Source: Bacteroidota bacterium (GTDB taxonomy: Bacteria > Bacteroidota > Bacteroidia > B-17B0 > Aurantibacillaceae). Taken from it: a stretch of 64,000 nucleotides of DNA. Shown here piece by piece: positions 59,702-64,000 of this stretch. The position numbers were made by a program, and so were the translations under genes. The DNA lies in the NCBI GenBank assembly GCA_963169355.1, contig CAUJCR010000047.1, forward strand, positions 49,112 to 113,111. Reading direction: 5' to 3'. A model generated the notes under the pieces. The model was given only the letters and a program-made list of their open reading frames with translations, was not told the DNA's origin and did not search any database. Within the stretch, counting starts at the first letter, position 1; every line of letters starts with the position of its first letter.

Positions 59702-62700
59702 TTACTGTAAAGCCTGTTCGGCTTGTTGTTGTAACTGTGGTTGTCTCGACTCCGGCATGATATCATCCATGGGGACAATAGCCGTTAATCGTTTCATTAA
59801 TTCTTTAGAATGATCTTGCTGTTTAAATTGTTCGGCAATCATTACCAAGCGGCGCATAATTTCTTTAGCTTGCTCCATTTCTCTACCAAATGCCGCACGG
59901 TGAATTGTTTTTTGAGACATATAAATTTTATAATCATTCTCAAAAATATCAAACAATTTGTTAGATAGCTCCGTCGCTTTTTTGTAATTACCTAATTGAT
60001 AATAACCTGCTACAATTGTATATAAAGTAGCTTCAAATCTCACATTTTTATCGGGCATACGTTGCAAACAAACATCTAATACCTTTTCGGCTTTTTCTTT
60101 TTGTCCTTTAGCAATTAAGGCACTCGCCAAAGTAGCCATTTGCATGCGCAAATTAGAAGCCATACGAATACAGTTCTCATCTAAATTCACACCATCAACA
60201 TCTAATCCGCCATTTAAAAATTTATTCATCACATTATCATACATCACATCGGTGTTTACTCTACCACCCTGTGCCATCTCTTGTTCGGTAGCTTTAATTG
60301 GTACCAAACGATACGCTAAGCCTTCTAATTGAAAATATTCTTCTAAGCCTAAATAAGCCTCAGAACCTGTAGTTACTGCAAAATAAATAGGGCGTTTCCA
60401 ATTGTTATGTGCAATTAAATCTAACACCATTAAATCATTTTTAGTAATGTAACTTCTATTTAAAGTCCACTTTATATTTTTTGCTAAGCGAGCTGTATCT
60501 TTAACAGCTACCACTTTCTCGCGCATTACCGTTGCTGAATCTACTGGAATATAGAATGTTTTAGATGGTAAATAATCTAATGGTTTATTACCATAATCTA
60601 ATTTATTAGCTAAATCATCTGACACTACAAAATCAATGGCCTTCTTCAAGTTCATAGCACCTGTTCCTTTATCCATCACATACACTACCTCACGCTTACT
60701 CTGTTCGTATTTTTCGGCAGGGATGGTAAATGGTACTGGAGCCGATTCGTAAGCTGCACGGCGCATTTGATTAATGTACCAATCGGTTTGTAATAAACTT
60801 AGGTTTACCACACGCACATCGGTTCTTACACCTTCTACTTCTTGTGCATACCATAATGGGAAAGTATCGTTATCACCATTCGTAAACAAAATGGCATTAG
60901 GTGCACAACTGTTTAAATAGTTAATGGCAAAATCGCGAGCCATAGTACGTTTTGAACGATTGTGATCGTCCCAACCTTGTGCCGCCATAATGGTAGGAAT
61001 ACCTAAACCTAAAACAGTAGCCACAATAGCTGCCGACTTAGCATTTGCTTTCTTACTTAAAAAATCAAATAAAAATAAAACACCTAACCCTATAAAAATA
61101 GCATAGGCATAAAACGAAGCTACATAAGCATAATCTCGCTCACGTGGTTGATATGGATACTGATTAAGATAAACCACCACGGCTACTCCATTTAACAAAA
61201 ACAATAAAGTAACCACCCACATATCTTGCTTATTATTTTTAACATGAAAATAGAAACCTAATAATCCTAATATAAACGGTAAAGCAAAAAAAGTATTAGT
61301 AGCCATATTGTTAGAAGCTGCATGCGTTGTTTTAGAAGTATCTGTATCTAAAATTGTATCGTCTAATCCTTTAATACCTGTTATCCAGTTTCCTTCTAAT
61401 GGATTATTGGTAAGCCCTTGAATATCATTTTGTCGGCCAATAAAATTCCAAGCAAAATAACGCAAGTACATGTATTTAAGTTGATAGCCAATAAAATAAT
61501 TAATATTAGCAGCAAAGGTTGGAATTTGCACTTCTTCCATCTGACCAGTTTGCTCATTCATACGTTGTTTGGTGCGATGATTTTGCTCTACATTACCCCA
61601 ATATCTATAAGCCGCTTCGTGATGCGCTTGCTGACTCCACATACGAGGAAAAATAGTACAAAAATCTTTTTGATAACCCGGTATCGATTTTTTACGATCA
61701 TCAATCACTTTATATTTTCCTGTTGCTTTATCTTTTCCATACACTGGCTCACCATCTTTAAATGCTGCATTATCTGTAGGCGCATTGTAGTACTGACCAT
61801 ATAAAAGAGGCCAATCGCCATATTGCTCACGATTAAGATATGACAGCATATTAATCGCATTTTCAGGATCGTTTTCATCCATGGGTGTATTAGCCTGCGA
61901 ACGAATAATTAAAATAAAGAAAGACGAATAACCAATTAATAAAGTAGTAAAGCCAACTAAAATAACATTAAGTGTATTAAGGCTCTTGGTTTTTAAATAA
62001 TTAATGCCATAAAGTAAACCCCCTAAAACAAGGGCTCTTGAAAACATTGTACCTACACCAGTATTAGCCGATATGGTAGCAATACCTGCAAATACAATAG
62101 CTGTATAAAATCCTATTTTATAAAATTTCTCATTCTTTTTAATGGTATAAACAATTAGAGATGTAAGCGACACAAACAAAATAATGAAATAAAATGCGGA
62201 GCCAATATTAAAGCCCATGCCTAACTTATTTACAAAAAATATTTCGAAATCGGCTGCAAACTTTACGATGCGAGGAATCATTAAATTTTGAATACCACCT
62301 AAAATTACTAAAGAAATTAAGCCAGTGATGATAAACGATTTCCAAGTAAACGCATGTTTTTTGAAATAATAAATAAAGCAAATGGCTGGAATCGTTAATA
62401 AATTTAATAAGTGAACCCCAATAGATAAGCCCATTAAATAAGCAATTAATACCAACCAGCGCATAGCACCTGTTGGATTGGTGGTATCTTCTTCTTCCCA
62501 CTTTAAGGCTGCCCAAAACACCACAGCGGTAAAAAATGATGACATGGCATACACCTCACCCTCAACAGCTGAAAACCAAAACGAATCGCTAAAGGTATAA
62601 GCTAAAGCCCCTACAATGCTAGCTCCTAAAACAGCCCATTGCTTAGCAAGGGTAAACTCCTCGTCTTTTTTTACAATGGCCTTAATAGCCACACGTGTAA

Positions 62701-62995
62701 TTGTCCAAAATAAAAATAAAATAGTAAACGAACTACACAGTGCAGACATAATGTTAATCATCATACCCGCTAGTGCTGGGTCGCCACCCGCTAATAAGGC
62801 AAAAAAGCGACCAACAATTAAAAAGAAAGGCGCTCCAGGAGGGTGCCCAACCTCTAATTTATAGGCGCAGGCAATATATTCGCCACAATCCCAAAAACTT
62901 GCAGTAGGTTCGATAGTAGATACGTAAGTAAAAGTGGCAATGGCAAAAATAAACCAGCCAATAATGTTGTTGAGTTTTTTAAACTGTGTATTCAT
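59702..62995 (-). CDS. DUF2723 membrane protein (TMEM260-like glycosyltransferase) with TPR tail
   Basis: 1097 residues. An N-terminal GT-C-type membrane domain of about ten or more helices (1-about 680) has the DUF2723 signature: STIEPTASFWDCGEYIACAY, KLEVGHPPGAPFFLIVGRFFAL with the acidic/HPPG catalytic-loop motif, and FSAVEGEVYAMSS. A conserved QHPYQPRERDYAY-like segment here reads YPYQPRERDYAYVASFY, followed by LFTNGDNDTFPLWYAQEVEG. The last 200 residues contain TPR-like helices. The family is related to protein O-mannosyltransferases; in Bacteroidota a role in protein O-glycosylation is suspected. It is a large single gene with its own terminator. Confidence 0.88.
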   Translation of the reverse strand: MNTQFKKLNNIIGWFIFAIATFTYVSTIEPTASFWDCGEYIACAYKLEVGHPPGAPFFLIVGRFFALLAGGDPALAGMMINIMSALCSSFTILFLFWTITRVAIKAIVKKDEEFTLAKQWAVLGASIVGALAYTFSDSFWFSAVEGEVYAMSSFFTAVVFWAALKWEEEDTTNPTGAMRWLVLIAYLMGLSIGVHLLNLLTIPAICFIYYFKKHAFTWKSFIITGLISLVILGGIQNLMIPRIVKFAADFEIFFVNKLGMGFNIGSAFYFIILFVSLTSLIVYTIKKNEKFYKIGFYTAIVFAGIATISANTGVGTMFSRALVLGGLLYGINYLKTKSLNTLNVILVGFTTLLIGYSSFFILIIRSQANTPMDENDPENAINMLSYLNREQYGDWPLLYGQYYNAPTDNAAFKDGEPVYGKDKATGKYKVIDDRKKSIPGYQKDFCTIFPRMWSQQAHHEAAYRYWGNVEQNHRTKQRMNEQTGQMEEVQIPTFAANINYFIGYQLKYMYLRYFAWNFIGRQNDIQGLTNNPLEGNWITGIKGLDDTILDTDTSKTTHAASNNMATNTFFALPFILGLLGFYFHVKNNKQDMWVVTLLFLLNGVAVVVYLNQYPYQPRERDYAYVASFYAYAIFIGLGVLFLFDFLSKKANAKSAAIVATVLGLGIPTIMAAQGWDDHNRSKRTMARDFAINYLNSCAPNAILFTNGDNDTFPLWYAQEVEGVRTDVRVVNLSLLQTDWYINQMRRAAYESAPVPFTIPAEKYEQSKREVVYVMDKGTGAMNLKKAIDFVVSDDLANKLDYGNKPLDYLPSKTFYIPVDSATVMREKVVAVKDTARLAKNIKWTLNRSYITKNDLMVLDLIAHNNWKRPIYFAVTTGSEAYLGLEEYFQLEGLAYRLVPIKATEQEMAQGGRVNTDVMYDNVMNKFLNGGLDVDGVNLDENCIRMASNLRMQMATLASALIAKGQKEKAEKVLDVCLQRMPDKNVRFEATLYTIVAGYYQLGNYKKATELSNKLFDIFENDYKIYMSQKTIHRAAFGREMEQAKEIMRRLVMIAEQFKQQDHSKELMKRLTAIVPMDDIMPESRQPQLQQQAEQALQ

Positions 62996-63098
62996 GCGTT
63001 TATTTAAAACAGATAAGTTGCGAATTTAACGAAAAAAGGCAGTTAATTGGTATTTATCTTTTTTTTTATGAATTTTTTGTAAGTAGATAAATTTTCTT

Positions 63099-63106
63099 TA
63101 TTTTTG
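63099..63106 (+). promoter_or_regulatory. Bacteroidota -7 promoter element (TATTTTTG) for tRNA-Gln
   Basis: A perfect TAnnTTTG match 26 bases before the mature 5' end of the tRNA. Confidence 0.5.
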
Positions 63107-63132
63107 TCGCCCGAACTTTAATAGTAGTTCAT

Positions 63133-63205
63133 TGTCCGATGGTGTAACTGGCAACACGTCTGATTTTGGTTCAGAAGAGTCTAGGTTCGAAACCTAGTCG
63201 GACAA
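63133..63205 (+). tRNA. tRNA-Gln (anticodon TTG)
   Basis: Complete cloverleaf: acceptor TGTCCGA/TCGGACA, D arm GTGT/ACAC, anticodon stem TCTGA/TCAGA with loop TTTTGGT (anticodon TTG, codon CAA/CAG), and T arm CTAGG-TTCGAAA-CCTAG. The discriminator is A and CCA is not encoded. Terminator follows at once. Repeat-flanked DNA begins about 60 bases downstream, as after tRNA-Arg. Confidence 0.97.
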
Positions 63206-63206
63206 C

Positions 63207-63238
63207 AAAAAAGCCCTGAAAAAATCAGGGCTTTTTTT
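63207..63238 (+). terminator. Rho-independent terminator of tRNA-Gln
   Basis: AAAAAAGCCCTGA and TCAGGGCTTTTTT form a perfect 13-bp stem with a 5-base loop and T-run. Confidence 0.9.
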
Positions 63239-63268
63239 ATGGATTTTATCAATGTTGAGATAAAAAAC

Positions 63269-63302
63269 TTTCTTTTTCCTTGAAGCAAAAGAAACAAAAG
63301 TT
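63269..63302. repeat. 34-base repeat upstream of the ORF6N gene
   Basis: TTTCTTTTTCCTTGAAGCAA and the next 14 bases are identical to 63955-63988 on the other side of the ORF6N gene. It is an imperfect palindrome of the same type as that within the dispersed repeat at 21.5 kb. Confidence 0.85.
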
Positions 63303-63316
63303 TTTTATTAACTTAG

Positions 63317-63880
63317 ATGAACATTAGTATGACAAAGAGTAAAGCACTTGTTACAATACCAGATGAAATGGTGATAAATAAAATTTACGTTATCAGAGGT
63401 CAAAAGGTAATGTTGGATAGAGATTTAGCTACACTTTATAGAGTTGAAACAAAGCACCTAAAAAGACAGGTAAACAGAAATATAGAGCGATTTCCAAAAG
63501 ACTTTATGTTTGAAATGACTAAAGAAGAGTTTGAAAATTGGAGGAGCCAATTTGGCACCTCCAATTTTTCTGATAAAATGGGCTTACGTTATGCTCCTTA
63601 TGTTTTTACGGAGCACGGTGTTTTAATGCTATCAAGTGTTTTAAACAGTCCTAAAGCGATACAAGTAAACATTCAAATAATGCGAGTATTTACTCGTATT
63701 AGACAAGCTTTAACAGATAATACAGAATTACGATTAGCTATAGAAAAACTTGAAAAGAAAACGGATAATAATGCTCGGAATATAGAAATGGTTTTCCAGT
63801 ATGTAGATGAACTATTAGAACAAAAGAAAAAAACCAAACCCAGAAAACAAATCGGTTACAAAATTCCAAAGAAGAAATAA
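63317..63880 (+). CDS. ORF6N-domain protein
   Basis: 187 residues. The ORF6N DNA-binding domain occupies about 15-105: INKIYVIRGQKVMLDRDLAT, LYRVETKHLKRQVNRNIERF, FMFEMTKEEFENWRSQFGTS and LRYAPYVFTEHGVLMLSSVL, followed by a helical C-terminus (NPKAIQVNIQIMRVF-type; here NSPKAIQVNIQIMRVFTRIR) and a basic tail. The family comes from phages and mobile elements and is widespread in Bacteroidota chromosomes; function unknown. Start at ATG 63317, with ATG 63329 as alternative. It is flanked by direct repeats and lies beside a tRNA, consistent with a mobile unit. Confidence 0.88.
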   Translation: MNISMTKSKALVTIPDEMVINKIYVIRGQKVMLDRDLATLYRVETKHLKRQVNRNIERFPKDFMFEMTKEEFENWRSQFGTSNFSDKMGLRYAPYVFTEHGVLMLSSVLNSPKAIQVNIQIMRVFTRIRQALTDNTELRLAIEKLEKKTDNNARNIEMVFQYVDELLEQKKKTKPRKQIGYKIPKKK

Positions 63881-63881
63881 T

Positions 63882-63992
63882 CCCGCTCACGCGGATATGA
63901 AGCGTTGTATTGTGTGAGGTATCCGTGCGCTCATATAAATTAAATTATTTTTATTTTCTTTTTCCTTGAAGCAAAAGAAACAAAAGTTCAAG
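63882..63992. repeat. Dispersed intergenic repeat, copy 2
   Basis: Matches 21465-21578 in the same orientation, with ATATGAAGCGT at 63895-63905, a 12-base spacer and GGTATCCGTGC at 63918-63928, then AT-rich sequence and the AGCAAAAGAAA palindrome. It begins 2 bases after the ORF6N stop; the window ends just beyond it. Confidence 0.85.
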
Positions 63993-64000
63993 GTGTACAA

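Overview
The window is a 64 kb stretch of a low-GC bacterial chromosome from the phylum Bacteroidota (Flavobacteriales/Sphingobacteriales-like; I cannot place it to genus). The evidence is mutually consistent: type A secretion-sorting tails on secreted proteins (T9SS), propeller-containing regulators, PorT-like barrels, an S46 dipeptidyl-peptidase, DUF2723 and DUF4197 proteins, a PcrB/GGGP synthase, and promoters built on the Bacteroidota -7 element TAnnTTTG instead of Shine-Dalgarno-led starts. Several genes appear to start at TTG or GTG just downstream of such elements.

Layout. 1-4.9 kb: tail of a barrel protein, then the rod-shape operon mreC-mreD-mrdA-rodA. 4.9-8.4 kb: small HTH protein, CNNM/CBS membrane protein, STAS-like protein, PorT-like barrel and ubiX. 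8.5-19.2 kb: a large T9SS adhesin-like protein, a propeller/SpoIIE phosphatase, lepB, a DUF3820 protein, a DEAD-box helicase and a DGC-domain protein. 19.2-21.4 kb: a two-part glycosyltransferase (minus strand) and tRNA-Arg(TCT). 21.4-31.7 kb is accessory DNA: dispersed repeats, a three-gene HipB-HipS-HipT-like toxin-antitoxin operon, an integrase remnant, a 170 bp foldback element, a block of secreted proteins plus a LytS/LytTR two-component pair with different base composition, and a truncated IS1380-type transposase. 31.8-41 kb: lpxK, purine nucleoside phosphorylase, a DPP11-like peptidase, prmA, tpiA, an ABC permease and a patatin-barrel protein. 41-56.8 kb: thioredoxin-like and T9SS proteins, kdsA, a 16-residue-repeat protein, folA, a 3'-5' exonuclease, gpsA, a SET protein, ahcY, then a tight cluster (phosphopantetheinyl transferase, GGGP synthase-like, ThiE/TenI-like, PnuC, NadR-like kinase), an alpha/beta hydrolase, cinA and a DUF4197 lipoprotein. 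56.8-58.5 kb is a second accessory zone: an integrase remnant and two cassette-like units (SRPBCC gene; ParE-type toxin-antitoxin pair) with matching end sequences. 58.5-64 kb: proC, a small protein, a large DUF2723 membrane protein, tRNA-Gln(TTG) and an ORF6N gene flanked by repeats.

Functionally the core genes cover cell-wall elongation, lipid A and Kdo synthesis, folate, NAD, methyl-cycle and phospholipid-precursor metabolism and protein export. The most interesting parts are the accessory zones: the split HipA system with its palindromic operator, the repeat-bounded 7 kb foreign-looking block, and the cassette-like units near 57-58.5 kb. No CRISPR array, rRNA or replication origin was seen.
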